From the NCBI GenBank assembly GCA_036525535.1, contig DATDAH010000123.1, positions 1-35,576 on the forward strand: DNA of 35,576 bases, in the 5' to 3' direction. The DNA is from DATDAH01 sp036525535. Its GTDB lineage: Bacteria > Actinomycetota > Acidimicrobiia > Acidimicrobiales > DATDAH01. Positions within the stretch are counted from its first letter, which is position 1; each line of letters starts with the position of its first letter. A model generated the notes under the pieces. That model searched no databases. It was not told where the DNA came from and saw nothing but the letters and a program-made list of their open reading frames with translations. Positions 22,142 to 30,305 of the stretch are shown here, in pieces. Both the position numbers and the translations under genes were made by a program.

Positions 22142-23554
22142 TCAGCCGACGTCGGCCTCGGACTCGGCCCGCTCGCGGAGCTCGGCCACCGCTTCCTCCC
22201 AGTGGTCGACCAGCATCCAGATGTCGTCGGCCTGCGCCCGGTCGGCCACGACGCCGATGTCCAGCCGCCCCATGTTCGAGATCACCGTGATGTTCAGCCC
22301 CGCCCCCTCGACCAGGGGGCCGAGGGGATAGACGGCGAGGACCGGGGCTCCGACCATCCACATGGGGATCGGCGGGCCGGGGATGTTGGAGACGACGCCG
22401 TTCTGGACCGGGGTGTGGCGATCGGCCAGCCCGCTCCGGCTGTAGAGGCGCATGGCCTGGTTGAACAGGGCCGGCGGGGCGAACTGGGTGATGTCGCTGA
22501 GCATCTCCGCGCCCATGGCGGACTGCATCTCTTTGGCCACCTTGGTGTCCTCGAAGATCTCGAGCAGCTGGTCGACGGGATCGGCCATGTGCACGGGCAG
22601 GCGGACGGCCATGGAGGAGACCTGGTTGGTCCCCTCGCCGTCGGGGCCGTGGGTGGACACCGGACACATGATCAGCAGCGGCTTGTCGGGGATCTCGCCG
22701 TGGCTCTCGTGGTACTTGCGCAGGGCCATGGAGCAGGTGGCCAGGACGACGTCGTTGAGCTTGCAGCCGTAGACGTTCTTGACCACCTTGAGGTCCTCCA
22801 GCGGGGCCTTGCCGAAGGCCACCGCCCGGTCCGCGCTCAGCGACCCGGTGAAGAGGGTGCGGGGGCCGGTGAAGGGCATGGCCGGGGTGCGCTCCTCGCC
22901 CTTGTTCCTGACGGTGCTCACGACGCCGACCACCGAGTTGACCGTGCGGCGGGCGGCCCGGGCGGCCCGCCACGGGTCCTTGATGCGGGCCGCGATGGCA
23001 TCGACGAGCAGCTGGGTCTCGGTCGGGATGGGCTCGGGCTCCCACGGTTCGTCGGGAGGTTCGACCGGCGGGGCCTCGGGCTCCAGGTCGAAGAGCTGGC
23101 TCAGGAGGTCGGCTCCGGTGACGCCGTCGATGGCGGAGTGGTGGATCTTGGAGATCAGGGCGACCCGGCCCTCTTTGCCGCCTTCGGCCACCCACATCTC
23201 CCAGAGGGGGCGTTGGCGGTCCAGGGGTCGGGACATCAGGTCGCCGACCAGGGCCGCCAGCTCCTGGGTGCGGCCCGGGGCGGGCCACGTGACGCGGTGC
23301 ATGTGGTTGGTGATGTCGAAGTCCGGATCCTCGATCCACACGGGGTGGTCGAAGGACAGCGGCACCTCGACCAGCCGGCGGCGGAAGGGCTTCAGCCGGT
23401 GCAGGCGCTGCTCGATCATGTCGACGACCCGGTCGAACTGGTACCCGCCGGTCATCTTGGCGGCATCGATGACGATGACCCCGGTCACGTGCGTGTGCCC
23501 GGTCGGCGTCTCGGCGTAGAGGAACGAGGCGTCCATCCCGGAGAGCCGTTCCAT
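22142..23554 (-). CDS. Wax ester synthase / diacylglycerol acyltransferase (WS/DGAT, Tgs-type)
   Basis: This is a 470-residue acyltransferase that makes triacylglycerol or wax esters from acyl-CoA. It has the family start MERLSGMDASFLYAETPTGH and the catalytic HHxxxDG motif as HHSAIDG (His138-His139, Asp143). A conserved C-terminal segment contains SNIPGPP, followed by the hydrophobic IGVVADRAQ-type end. The length is normal. It implies storage of neutral lipid and fits the acyl-CoA synthetases nearby. The ATG at 23554 is preceded by GAGGGGGAACAGG, a usable ribosome binding site, and by TAGCGT at 23590-23595 on the minus strand, giving a leader of about 30 bases. This is unlike the leaderless pattern of its neighbours. 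Confidence 0.93.
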   Translation of the reverse strand: MERLSGMDASFLYAETPTGHTHVTGVIVIDAAKMTGGYQFDRVVDMIEQRLHRLKPFRRRLVEVPLSFDHPVWIEDPDFDITNHMHRVTWPAPGRTQELAALVGDLMSRPLDRQRPLWEMWVAEGGKEGRVALISKIHHSAIDGVTGADLLSQLFDLEPEAPPVEPPDEPWEPEPIPTETQLLVDAIAARIKDPWRAARAARRTVNSVVGVVSTVRNKGEERTPAMPFTGPRTLFTGSLSADRAVAFGKAPLEDLKVVKNVYGCKLNDVVLATCSMALRKYHESHGEIPDKPLLIMCPVSTHGPDGEGTNQVSSMAVRLPVHMADPVDQLLEIFEDTKVAKEMQSAMGAEMLSDITQFAPPALFNQAMRLYSRSGLADRHTPVQNGVVSNIPGPPIPMWMVGAPVLAVYPLGPLVEGAGLNITVISNMGRLDIGVVADRAQADDIWMLVDHWEEAVAELRERAESEADVG

Positions 23555-23589
23555 CCTGTTCCCCCTCGCCGCGGGCCGTCCGCGGGCGA

Positions 23590-23595
23590 ACGCTA
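23590..23595 (-). promoter_or_regulatory. Putative -10 element (TAGCGT) of the WS/DGAT gene
   Basis: Read on the minus strand, TAGCGT lies 35 bases before ATG 23554, which has a Shine-Dalgarno-like GAGGGGG. The element sits next to the stop codon of the upstream broken hydrolase gene (23593), so WS/DGAT may also be read through from that gene. Confidence 0.35.
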
Positions 23596-24738
23596 CCCCC
23601 CGGGCGTCATGAGGGCCCCGGCGCGGTTGGACATGGCGGCACCCCGGCGGCCGGACGCGATCGGGTGCCGGTCGAGGCCGTTGGTGAGGTAGGCGAAGGA
23701 CATTCCCGACCCGGGGTCGCCCCAGGCCACCTGGCCGCCCGCGCCGTTGTGGCCGAAGGCGCGGGCCGACACGGTGCGGCCCATGCCCCGCAGGGCGATC
23801 TGGTCGTCGTCACCCCGCACGATCACGCCGATCGTGCGATTGACCGGTGCCGAGGTCATCGGGTCGGGGAGGGTGCAGCGGACGTTGCCGGTGCCGTCGG
23901 CCAGCACGGTGGGGTCCCACAGGCCCCTCGGGTCATGGAGGAGGGCCTGATACCAGAGCGCCAGGTCGCCGGCCGTGGTGATGACCCCGCCGCCGGGCAC
24001 GCCGACGGCCCGAACGTCGGGGCGGTTGAAGCTGATCAGGGCCTCGTCGGTCACCTCGCCCTGGAAGGCGGCGAGATCGAGGCCGGCGACGCCGGTGAGG
24101 GCCTCCAGCTCGGCCGAGGTCGGGGCTTCACCGACGGTGACCACGTCGACGATGTCGCCTTGGTCCTCGGGCGGCACGCCGAAGCGCAGGTGGTCCAGCC
24201 CCACGGGCTCGAGCAGTCGGTCCCGCACGAACTGACGCCAGTCCTGGCCGGCCGCTCGCTCGATGAGCTCGGCCAGCACCCAGTGGGCCGATGTCGCGTG
24301 GTACTCGAAGCGGGTGCCGGGCTCCCAGTTCGTCCGCTAGGACGCGAACCGGCCAAGGCGGGCGTCCCGGTCCTCCCACTGCAACGGTGCGAACGGGGCC
24401 CGGGGGAAGCCGCTGGTGTGGGTCAGGACCTGTTCGACGGTGATGGTGTCCTTGCCGTTGGGCCCGAACTCGGGGATGTGCTCGGCGACCCGGTCCTCCA
24501 GGCGCAGCTTCCCCTCGCCCAGGAGGAGCCAGACGGCGCCGGCGACGATGACCTTGCCCGACGAGTAGCCGTGGAAGCGACTGCCCTCGGGGGCGCCGAA
24601 GGTGGCCTCGGCCACGAGCTCGCCGTCGAGGGCGACGGCGAGCTGACAGGCCGGCAGGGTGCCGGCATCGACGTCCCGCTGAGCCCGGGCGAAGAGATCG
24701 GCGAGTCGGTCCTGGTCCACGGTCCTCTCGGTGCTCAT
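23593..24738 (-). pseudogene. Serine beta-lactamase-like hydrolase (class C/EstB type) interrupted by one in-frame TAG
   Basis: A single reading frame of 381 sense codons covers a complete beta-lactamase/esterase-like serine hydrolase, broken only by TAG at codon 134 (24337-24339). The nucleophile motif SSGK (Ser59-Lys62) lies before the stop. The Tyr motif region WEPGTRFEYHATSAHW (Tyr146) and the C-terminal HNGAGGQ motif lie after it, in the same frame. The context reads RFAS-stop-RTNWEPGTR; relatives commonly have Trp at this place, so TGG to TAG is a one-base explanation. The upstream piece (133 residues) and a downstream piece could each be translated, but neither would be active alone. 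Options are a young pseudogene, a sequencing error or readthrough. No other damage is seen, so the event would be recent. Confidence 0.8.
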
Positions 24739-24747
24739 CAGCCGCGG

Positions 24748-24757
24748 ACGCTACCGT
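24748..24757. promoter_or_regulatory. Overlapping divergent -10 elements
   Basis: The ten bases ACGCTACCGT hold two hexamers. TAGCGT on the minus strand (24753-24748) ends 9 bases before ATG 24738. TACCGT on the plus strand (24752-24757) ends 8 bases before GTG 24766. They share two base pairs, so the polymerases for the two genes could not bind at the same time. Confidence 0.5.
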
Positions 24758-24765
24758 CCGCCGCG

Positions 24766-25782
24766 GTGCGCATCCTGGTGACCGGTGGGACGGGATTCAT
24801 CGGCTCGTTCGCCACGGTGGCGCTCACCGAGGCGGGCCACGACGTCCGGCTGCTGGCTCGGGACCCGGCGAAGGTGGCCGGGGTCTACGCCCCGCACCGG
24901 GTCGGTCCGGCGGAGGTCGTGAAGGGCGACATCACCGACGCCGCCTCGGTCGACGCCGCGCTGGCCGGCTGTGCCGGGGTGCTGCACGCCGCCGCCGTCG
25001 TCGCCGTGAGCCGCCGCCGGGCGGTCGAGGTCCTGGCCACCAACGCCAGCGGCACCCGCAACGTGGTCGGGGGGGCGGTCCGGGAAGGACTGAGCCGGAT
25101 CGTCCACACGTCGTCGGTCAGCGCGTTGTTCTCGGCGGCCCACGGTCGGGTCACCCCCGACACCCCCGTGGCCGATCCGGACAGCGCCTACGGCAAGTCC
25201 AAGGCCGAGGCCGAGCTCTACGTACGCGGACTGCAGGACGAGGGCGCACCGGTGACGATCCTCTATCCGGGCGGCGTGCTCGGCCCCCACGACGGCAACC
25301 TCGGACCGGGGACCGCCGCCATCGTGACCAACTACAAGTCGGGCACGCCGATCATCAAGACGGGCGGCTGGTCCATCGTCGACGTGCGGGACCTGGCTGA
25401 CCTGTACGTGGGCCTGTTCGGGCCGGAGCCGCCCCCGCCCCGCCTCGTGCTGGGCGGTCGGACGCTCAGCACCGATGCCCTCAACCGGGCCCTGGCCGAG
25501 GTGGCGGGCCGGAAGGTGCGCCGCCTGCCCATGCCGGCCGGGGTCCTGCGGGGCGTCGGCCGCCTCAACGACGTCCTCATGCGGGTGATCCCCGCCGACT
25601 TCGCGGTGACGGGCGAGGGAATGGACTACCTGACCCGCTGGGAGCCGTGCGACGACACACTCGCGCTCGAGGTGCTCGGCCACCCACTGCGGCCCACGAC
25701 CGAGACCCTCGCCGACACCGCCCGCTGGCTCTGCGCCGCCGGCCATCTCCCCGCCAAGTACGTCCCCGCCCTCGCTCCCTGA
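24766..25782 (+). CDS. NAD-dependent epimerase/dehydratase (extended SDR, 3-beta-HSD/dihydroflavonol-reductase-like)
   Basis: This 338-residue extended short-chain dehydrogenase starts at GTG 24766. The NAD(P) Rossmann motif TGGTGFIG is at residues 6-13. An acidic residue in KGDITDA, the VLHAAAVVAVSR segment and catalytic Ser in VHTSSVSA follow, and the catalytic YxxxK is Tyr142/Lys146 in SAYGKSKAE. The substrate-binding C-terminal part includes YPGGVLGPHDG. Such proteins reduce or isomerise sugars, steroids or flavonoid-like ketones; in a lipid-rich region a steroid- or hydroxyacid-type substrate is conceivable but unproven. The start lies 8 bases after TACCGT and only 27 bases from the divergent hydrolase gene. 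Confidence 0.88.
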   Translation: MRILVTGGTGFIGSFATVALTEAGHDVRLLARDPAKVAGVYAPHRVGPAEVVKGDITDAASVDAALAGCAGVLHAAAVVAVSRRRAVEVLATNASGTRNVVGGAVREGLSRIVHTSSVSALFSAAHGRVTPDTPVADPDSAYGKSKAEAELYVRGLQDEGAPVTILYPGGVLGPHDGNLGPGTAAIVTNYKSGTPIIKTGGWSIVDVRDLADLYVGLFGPEPPPPRLVLGGRTLSTDALNRALAEVAGRKVRRLPMPAGVLRGVGRLNDVLMRVIPADFAVTGEGMDYLTRWEPCDDTLALEVLGHPLRPTTETLADTARWLCAAGHLPAKYVPALAP

Positions 25783-25818
25783 CCCGCGGCGGTGCCCGAT
25801 CCGGCGCGGTGACTGGCG

Positions 25819-25824
25819 TACCGT
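25819..25824 (+). promoter_or_regulatory. Putative -10 element (TACCGT) of the alpha/beta hydrolase
   Basis: TACCGT lies 30 bases before ATG 25855. CAGGAG stands about 5 bases upstream of that ATG as a ribosome binding site, so this transcript has a short normal leader. Confidence 0.4.
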
Positions 25825-25854
25825 GGACGGAGGGGATCGGGGCAGGAGCCGCAG

Positions 25855-26757
25855 ATGGGCGTGACCACCATGCGCGAGGAGATCGCGGCGGGGCCGCCAT
25901 TGCCCCTGGGCCGTCGCATCGAGCTCCCCGACCGCGGCATCACCTTCGTCCGTGAGCTGCCAGGGCCGAGCAAGGACGCGCCGACGCTGCTGCTCCTCCA
26001 CGGTTGGCTCGCCAGCGCCGGGCTCAACTGGTTCCAGGCCTTCGACCCCCTCAACGAGCACTTCCGGATCGTCGCCATCGACCACCGCGGCCACGGTCGC
26101 GGTCTGCGTTCCTGGAGCCGCTTCCGGCTGGCCGACTGTGCCGATGACGCCGCCGTCCTGCTCGACGAGCTCGGCGTCGCCTCGGCCATCGCGGTCGGCT
26201 ACTCCATGGGCGGACCCGTGGCCCAGCTTCTCTGGAAGCGCCACCCCGAGAAGGTCTCGGGCCTGGTCCTCTGCGCCACGGCCACCGGGTTCGTGCCCGT
26301 CATGCGAGAGCGCTTCTTCTTCACCACGGCCATGGCCGCCCTGGCCGGGACGACCCGGGTCGGGCAGTGGGCCAACCACCTGCCCTCGCAGTGGGTGCGG
26401 CAGCTGCCGATCGTCACCGCCCTGCAGGGCTCGGGCCGACCCACGTCCCTGCAGCGCTGGGCGTCGGCCGAGATGCGCCGCCACGACCCTCGCTCAGTGC
26501 TCGAGGCGGGCGCGGCGGTCAGCAACTACACGGCCAAGCGGTGGATCGGGGAGGTCGACGTGCCCACCAGCGTCCTGGTCACCACGGGGGACCGCGCCAT
26601 CGTCCCCGACCGTCAGCTCGAGATGGCCGACGCCATCCCCGGCGCCACCGTCCATGAGCACGCCGACGGCCACATCGCCTGCATGCGCCCCGCCTTCGCC
26701 TCATCCCTCCTGGCGGCCTGCCAGGACGTCGCCGCCAGAGCCACCCCCGCCGCCTGA
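25855..26757 (+). CDS. Alpha/beta-fold hydrolase
   Basis: This is a 300-residue serine hydrolase. The oxyanion-hole motif is LLLLHGWLAS. The nucleophile elbow is GYSMGG with Ser117. The acid is probably Asp246 in TTGDRAIVP, and the catalytic His is His273 in EHADGHIA. The DHRGHGRG segment near residue 80 is typical of the family. The cap region contains a possible amphipathic stretch (FFFTTAMAALAGTTRVG). Esterase, lipase or C-C hydrolase activity is possible; nothing in the sequence names the substrate. ATG 25855 is preferred because CAGGAG precedes it; ATG 25870, five codons in, is an alternative. It converges on the FadH-like gene 46 bases away. Confidence 0.9.
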   Translation: MGVTTMREEIAAGPPLPLGRRIELPDRGITFVRELPGPSKDAPTLLLLHGWLASAGLNWFQAFDPLNEHFRIVAIDHRGHGRGLRSWSRFRLADCADDAAVLLDELGVASAIAVGYSMGGPVAQLLWKRHPEKVSGLVLCATATGFVPVMRERFFFTTAMAALAGTTRVGQWANHLPSQWVRQLPIVTALQGSGRPTSLQRWASAEMRRHDPRSVLEAGAAVSNYTAKRWIGEVDVPTSVLVTTGDRAIVPDRQLEMADAIPGATVHEHADGHIACMRPAFASSLLAACQDVAARATPAA

Positions 26758-26802
26758 CCCCGGCGGCGGCCACGCACGAGGCGACCTCGACCGAGGGGTG
26801 GG

Positions 26803-28797
26803 TCAGAGGGCGCGGGCGGCCTGGTGGCCGTCCCAAATGGCGCGGTCGGCGGGGCGGACGGCCACGGCGTCGCCCACGGCGACGACCTCGGGGACCTTGC
26901 CCTCCAGCTCGGCCACCAGGGCGTTCTCGGGGCGGCCGTGGGTGCGGATGACGACCCAGTCCACGTCGGTGACCTGCTCGATGGCGTGGGAGAGGGCGTC
27001 GACCAGGGTGACCTCGTGGTCGCCGATGGCGCCGAGGACCGTGTTGGGGCGCCAGGCCATGCCGGCTCGGACGGCGCGGGGGAGCGCGGCCTGTTGGGTC
27101 TCGGGGTCGAGGGAGATCGGGGCCGACAGGGCGGTGACCACCGTGACGTCCACATCCTGGCGACCCAGCAGTTCCCCCAGGGCGATCGCCTCGATGTGGC
27201 CCACCGCGTCGAGCACGACCACCTTGCCGGCCATCGAGCCGGCCAGCGCCCGCTCGATGGCCTCGATGTGGTCGATGACCCAGGCCTGCTCGTAACCGAG
27301 CACCGGCGTCGGGTGGTACTTGGCCTTGACCCCCTTGTCGGCCCGGCCGCCGGTGGCCACGATCACGGCGTCAGGGCTCAGCGCCAGGAGCGTGGCGGCG
27401 TCGGCCCGCACGCCCAGGCGGACATCGACCCCTCGACGCTCGCACTCGCCCGCCCGCCAGTCGGCCACCGCCGCCATCTCGGAGCGACCGGGGAGCTGGG
27501 CCGCCAGCCGGATCCGGCCGCCGAGCTCCTCCGCCTGTTCCAGCAGTACGACCCGATGGCCTCGGGCCGCGGCCACCCAGGCCGCCTCCAGTCCGGCGGG
27601 GCCGCCTCCCACCACGACGACCTTCTTGGCCACCGGCGCGGTCCCGAGCGTCCCTGACCCCAGCTCGGCCTCGCGGCCCACCGCCGGGTTCTGCACGCAC
27701 GAGACGGGCATGCCGTTGATCAGGTTCCCATAGCAGGACTGGTTCGACCCGGTGCAGCGCCGGATCTCGTCGGCCCGGCCGGACGCCGCTTTCTCGACCC
27801 AGTCCGGGTCGGCGATGAGGGCCCGCACCAGGCAGATCCCGTCGGCCCCGCCCTCGGCCAGGATGGCCTCGGCCTGGTCCGGGTCCAGGATGCGGTGCAC
27901 GGCGAAGACGGGCGTGGCCGACACCGCGGCCTTCACCGTCGCCGCCGCGCCGACGCCCAAGCCGGGCCGGGCGTAGTTGGTGCGGACCATGCCCATGCCG
28001 GAGGTCCCGACGGAGACGTTGAGGAAGTCGACCAGGCCCATCGCCTCGTAGGTCGCCCCGATCTCGGCGGCATCTTCGGCGGTCAGGCCCGATCCGTCCC
28101 ACTGTTCCTCGTCGCCGACCAGCCGCAGCCCGACGGCGACGGAGGGCCCGACCCGGGCCCGGACGGCGGTCAGGACCTCCGCCCCGAACCGCAGCCGGTT
28201 CTCCAGCGATCCCCCGTAGCGGTCGTCCCGGAAGTTGGTCTTCGGCGACAGGAACTCGTGGATCAGGTAGCCGTGGGCGCCGTGGACCTCGATCCCGTCG
28301 AAGCCCCCGTCGGCCGCGTTCTTGGCGGAGACGGCGAAGGCTTCGACCAGCTCGGCGATACCGGCCTCGTCCAGGGCCGCGGCGGGCTCGTCGTAGTCGG
28401 CGATGACCGAGGGGGCCAGCACCGGCAGCTTCGACCAGTTGCCCCGGTTCACCCCGCCGTTGTGGGCCAGCTGGAGGAAGGCATGGGCGCCGTGCTCGTG
28501 GACCTGGTCGGCCACCCGGCGGAAGTGGGGAACCGCCTCCGGCAGCCACGCCGCCGCGTTGTTGGGCATCTGGTACGCCGTCGTCGGGTGCACCGCGGCC
28601 TGGCCGCAGATGACGGCGCCGACCCCGCCCCGGGCCCGGTCGGCCAGGTAGCGCCCGGTCCGCTCGCCGTAGAACCCCGGCTCACCGGCCACGGTGGGCT
28701 CGGTGAACATCGTGAAGTGCGCCCCCATGACCACCCGGTTGCGCAGGGTCACGGGACCGACGTCGAGGGGGGAGAGCAGGAGCGGGTACGGGGCCAC
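26803..28797 (-). CDS. NADH:flavin oxidoreductase / 2,4-dienoyl-CoA reductase-like (OYE plus FAD/NAD domains)
   Basis: This 664-residue enzyme has an N-terminal old-yellow-enzyme TIM barrel (about 1-340), an iron-sulfur loop and C-terminal FAD/NAD-binding domains, as in FadH. Barrel motifs include FLQLAHNGG, EVHGAHGYLIHEFLSP and SLENRLRF. The loop reads C348-TG-S351-NQS-C355 with C367 following, where FadH has C-x2-C-x3-C-x11-C; one ligand Cys is Ser here. The FAD motif is VVVVGGGPAGLEAA, and a second nucleotide site lies near the C-terminus (VIVATGG, VVVLDAVGHIE). It may reduce enoyl or dienoyl-CoA or other alkenes. GTG 28797 gives the expected N-terminus (PLDVGPVTLRNRVVM) and no better start is seen. 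Confidence 0.9.
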   Translation of the reverse strand: MAPYPLLLSPLDVGPVTLRNRVVMGAHFTMFTEPTVAGEPGFYGERTGRYLADRARGGVGAVICGQAAVHPTTAYQMPNNAAAWLPEAVPHFRRVADQVHEHGAHAFLQLAHNGGVNRGNWSKLPVLAPSVIADYDEPAAALDEAGIAELVEAFAVSAKNAADGGFDGIEVHGAHGYLIHEFLSPKTNFRDDRYGGSLENRLRFGAEVLTAVRARVGPSVAVGLRLVGDEEQWDGSGLTAEDAAEIGATYEAMGLVDFLNVSVGTSGMGMVRTNYARPGLGVGAAATVKAAVSATPVFAVHRILDPDQAEAILAEGGADGICLVRALIADPDWVEKAASGRADEIRRCTGSNQSCYGNLINGMPVSCVQNPAVGREAELGSGTLGTAPVAKKVVVVGGGPAGLEAAWVAAARGHRVVLLEQAEELGGRIRLAAQLPGRSEMAAVADWRAGECERRGVDVRLGVRADAATLLALSPDAVIVATGGRADKGVKAKYHPTPVLGYEQAWVIDHIEAIERALAGSMAGKVVVLDAVGHIEAIALGELLGRQDVDVTVVTALSAPISLDPETQQAALPRAVRAGMAWRPNTVLGAIGDHEVTLVDALSHAIEQVTDVDWVVIRTHGRPENALVAELEGKVPEVVAVGDAVAVRPADRAIWDGHQAARAL

Positions 28798-28847
28798 AGC
28801 CCCAGATCATGGCGCGATCCCCCGAGGGTCGACCGAATGGCGAGCGC

Positions 28848-28864
28848 GATCCGCGCGATAGTGG
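28848..28864 (+). repeat. Upstream 17-mer element, copy 1 (GATCCGCGCGATAGTGG)
   Basis: The same 17 bases occur at 30305-30321, in both cases 42-45 bases before a binding-protein ATG. GATAGT inside it is a possible -10. The flanking bases downstream (CCGACCGGG) are also similar, so the leader was duplicated with the gene. Confidence 0.6.
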
Positions 28865-28908
28865 TCGAGGCGACCGACCGGGGGGTCGGGACCACATCGG
28901 GGGAACCA

Positions 28909-30294
28909 ATGAAGCGACGTCGCGTCCTGTTCGCCGTGATCACCGTCGGGGCGCTGGTGGCCGCCGGCTGTGGCGGAGATCGGGGCGAGGACGCCTCCGA
29001 CACCGCATCGACCGAGACCACCGAGCCCACCGGTGGCGGGGCGGGCGACTTCGGTGACCTCGAAGGGGTGTGCGGGCCCAACGAGGGGGGCGGGGAGCTG
29101 TCGACCGCGGGACCCGAGGAGACGCAGGGCATCACCGCCGACACCATCACGCTGGGCACCGTGTCCGATCCCGGCTTCGAGGGCCGCCCCGGGCTCAACC
29201 AGGAGATCTTCGACGCCGGCACCGCCTTCGTCGAGTGGTGCAACGCCGCCGGGGGCATCAACGGCAAGCAGCTCGAGCTCAACCTGCACGACGCGGCAAT
29301 CAACGAGTACCAGCCGGTCATGGCCCAGTCCTGCGAGACCGACTTCGCCATCGTGGGCTCGGGCGCGGTGCAGGACAACTTCTGGCCGGAGACCGGTGCC
29401 GCCTGTGGCCTCATCGACATCGCCGGCTTCTCCGTGACGGCCGAGAAGGCGGGCCTGGCCGGCCGGGACGCGATCGAGGCCCGCTCCGTGCAGCCCGTGC
29501 CCAACGCCGGAGACCGCTTCCAGGTGGGCTCGTACGTGACGGTCGACGCCGAGAACCCCGACGCTGCGGCCCGTTCCGGCATCATCTACGGCGACCTCGA
29601 CACGATCATCGCCCAGAAGGACAAGGTGATCGACGGCCTCGAGCAGATCGGTCACACCTTCGTGCACGAGGCCGCCTACAACATCCTGGGCGAAGCCAAC
29701 TGGGCCCCCTTCGCCCAGGCCCTGCAGGACGACGACGTCCGGTTCCTCCACTTCGTCGGCGAGGGGGAGTTCTTCGCCCTCCTCGTCCAGGCCATGGACG
29801 AGATCGGCTACCGCCCGGATCTGATGCTCATGGAGACCAACCTCTACGACCAGAACTGGGTCGACGCCGCGGGCCCGGCGGCGGACGGGGTCTACGTGCG
29901 GACGGTCTTCTGGCCCTTCGAGGAAGCGGCGGACAACCCGGCGACGCAGCAGTACATCGACGTGGTGAACGCGGTCGACGGCAAGGTCGCCCTCCTCGGG
30001 GCCCAGTCGATGTCGTCGTGGCTGCTGTTCGCCCAGGCGGCCCGCGATTGCGACCTCGACAACGACCTGACCCGGAGCTGTGTCCTGGAAGGCGCGGCGT
30101 CGGCCACAGACTGGACCGGCGGCGGGCTCCACGCCCCCACGAACCCGGGGTCGAACGAGCCGACGCCGTGCACGATCGTCCTGCAGATCCAGGACGGAGG
30201 CTTCAGCCGTTTCGCCCCGGAGGCGGGCTACGACTGCGGGGACGAGAGCGACCAGCCCTACGTCGTGGACGTCGAGGCGACGGGCGTTTCCTGA
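28909..30294 (+). CDS. ABC importer substrate-binding lipoprotein, branched-chain amino acid/amide (HAAT) type, copy 1
   Basis: This is a 461-residue periplasmic-binding-protein fold lipoprotein. The signal peptide MKRRRVLFAVITVGALVAAGC has lipobox AAGC with acylated Cys21, followed by a low-complexity Thr/Ser/Glu/Gly linker. The mature domain starts near GVCGPNEGGG and has the LivJ-like pattern: ITLGTVSDPGFEG, FVEWCNAAGGINGK, FAIVGSGAVQDNFWP, a hinge and a C-terminal lobe with FAQAARDCDLD. About eight further cysteines are conserved in all three copies, suggesting disulfides. It starts with ATG after GGGGGAA. It is the first of three tandem paralogues ahead of a LivHM permease. The ligand is unknown; the acidic linker anchors it to the membrane outer face. 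Confidence 0.9.
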   Translation: MKRRRVLFAVITVGALVAAGCGGDRGEDASDTASTETTEPTGGGAGDFGDLEGVCGPNEGGGELSTAGPEETQGITADTITLGTVSDPGFEGRPGLNQEIFDAGTAFVEWCNAAGGINGKQLELNLHDAAINEYQPVMAQSCETDFAIVGSGAVQDNFWPETGAACGLIDIAGFSVTAEKAGLAGRDAIEARSVQPVPNAGDRFQVGSYVTVDAENPDAAARSGIIYGDLDTIIAQKDKVIDGLEQIGHTFVHEAAYNILGEANWAPFAQALQDDDVRFLHFVGEGEFFALLVQAMDEIGYRPDLMLMETNLYDQNWVDAAGPAADGVYVRTVFWPFEEAADNPATQQYIDVVNAVDGKVALLGAQSMSSWLLFAQAARDCDLDNDLTRSCVLEGAASATDWTGGGLHAPTNPGSNEPTPCTIVLQIQDGGFSRFAPEAGYDCGDESDQPYVVDVEATGVS

Positions 30295-30305
30295 CGGGTC
30301 GTCAG
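30291..30305. promoter_or_regulatory. Palindrome CTGACG-N3-CGTCAG before binding-protein copy 2
   Basis: There are perfect 6-bp arms with a 3-base centre (GGT), overlapping the stop codon of copy 1. CTGACG also stands 17 bases before GATAGT (30314-30319), which is a good -35/-10 spacing. A regulator bound here would cover the -35. A sister site is at 31754. Confidence 0.5.

Noticed and set aside
26755..26806. Possible terminator between the alpha/beta hydrolase and the FadH-like gene
   Set aside because: The outer arms are only CTGACCC and GGGTCAG, largely the two complementary stop codons, with a weak 5-bp inner palindrome (CCTCG-AC-CGAGG). Too weak to list.
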